In this document: positions 6,272 to 6,441 of the stretch, one piece after another
Numbering within the stretch: position 1 is the stretch's first letter
Layout: each line of letters starts with the position of its first letter
Assembly: GCA_019246375.1 (NCBI GenBank)
Contig: JAFAQO010000076.1
Span: forward strand, 1-6,441
Length of the DNA stretch: 6,441 nt
Reading direction: 5' to 3'
Source of the DNA: Mycobacterium sp.
GTDB lineage: Bacteria; Actinomycetota; Actinomycetes; Mycobacteriales; Mycobacteriaceae
Notes under the pieces: model-generated
Database searches by the model: none
What the model was told of the DNA's origin: nothing
The model's input: only the letters and a program-made list of their open reading frames with translations
Position numbers and translations under genes: made by a program

Positions 6272-6441
6272 CGCGGCCGGTGTCCGGAGCGGTCAGCGTC
6301 TCGGCGGCGGCGATCGCGTTCAGCACCGCTCGGGCCTTGTTGGTCGCCTCGGTGTGCTCGTAAGGACCGTTGGAGTCGGCCACTACCCCGCCCCCCGCCT
6401 GGACATACGCGGTGCCGTCGCGCATCAACGCCGTGCGGATG
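6264..6441 (-). CDS. trpE: Anthranilate synthase component I, C-terminal end (partial)
   Basis: Only the last 58 residues plus the stop (TGA 6266-6264) lie in the window; the gene continues past 6441. The frame begins [18 protein letters not shown] and contains [30 protein letters not shown], split here as [13 protein letters not shown] and the following NKAR element, which is the typical C-terminal part of chorismate-binding enzymes: the GxGxVADS loop lines the chorismate/Mg2+ site. TrpE with a glutamine amidotransferase partner makes anthranilate from chorismate and is normally inhibited by tryptophan through an N-terminal site not visible here. The assignment to TrpE rather than a paralogue such as MbtI or PabB rests on the trp gene context and the match to my memory of the M. 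tuberculosis C terminus. The stop overlaps the next gene by 8 bp. Confidence 0.93.
   Translation of the reverse strand, partial: IRTALMRDGTAYVQAGGGVVADSNGPYEHTEATNKARAVLNAIAAAETLTAPDTGRDG

Overview
The window looks like a chromosomal segment of a slow-growing Mycobacterium. All genes lie on the minus strand, GC is high, genes are packed with 4-8 bp overlaps, and the proteins closely resemble what I recall of the M. tuberculosis block Rv1609-Rv1616. It is not M. tuberculosis itself: the Lgt tail is much longer (561 versus about 468 residues, from memory), TrpB carries a C-terminal extension, and many substitutions are scattered through the proteins. The species cannot be named from sequence alone.

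In transcription order (right to left): the C-terminal end of trpE (anthranilate synthase component I, cut by the window edge at 6441); a four-helix membrane protein of the trp-operon-associated family (Rv1610-like); trpC (indole-3-glycerol phosphate synthase); trpB and trpA (tryptophan synthase beta and alpha chains); lgt (prolipoprotein diacylglyceryl transferase) with a repeat-rich tail of about 285 residues; a small Pro/Tyr-rich TM2-domain protein (Rv1615-like); and the N-terminal 71 residues of a small membrane protein (Rv1616-like), cut by the window edge at position 1.

The genes probably form one transcription unit from trpE through at least lgt. Overlaps are 8 bp (trpE/membrane protein), 4 bp GTGA (trpB/trpA) and 4 bp ATGA (trpA/lgt). 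The Trp enzymes convert chorismate-derived intermediates to tryptophan, with anthranilate phosphoribosyltransferase and PRAI activity supplied elsewhere. Lgt modifies lipoproteins and is only a transcriptional companion. No transfer signatures, RNA genes, CRISPR arrays or insertion sequences were seen, and no gene-free stretch exceeds about 134 bp.

This is mostly a conserved housekeeping region. The points worth a second look are: an in-frame upstream GTG for trpC whose 27 codons include three Trp codons; a 16-codon frame in the trpC-trpB gap; the duplicated basic module in the Lgt tail; the TrpB C-terminal extension that carries the trpA ribosome binding site; and a double palindrome upstream of the Rv1616-like gene.
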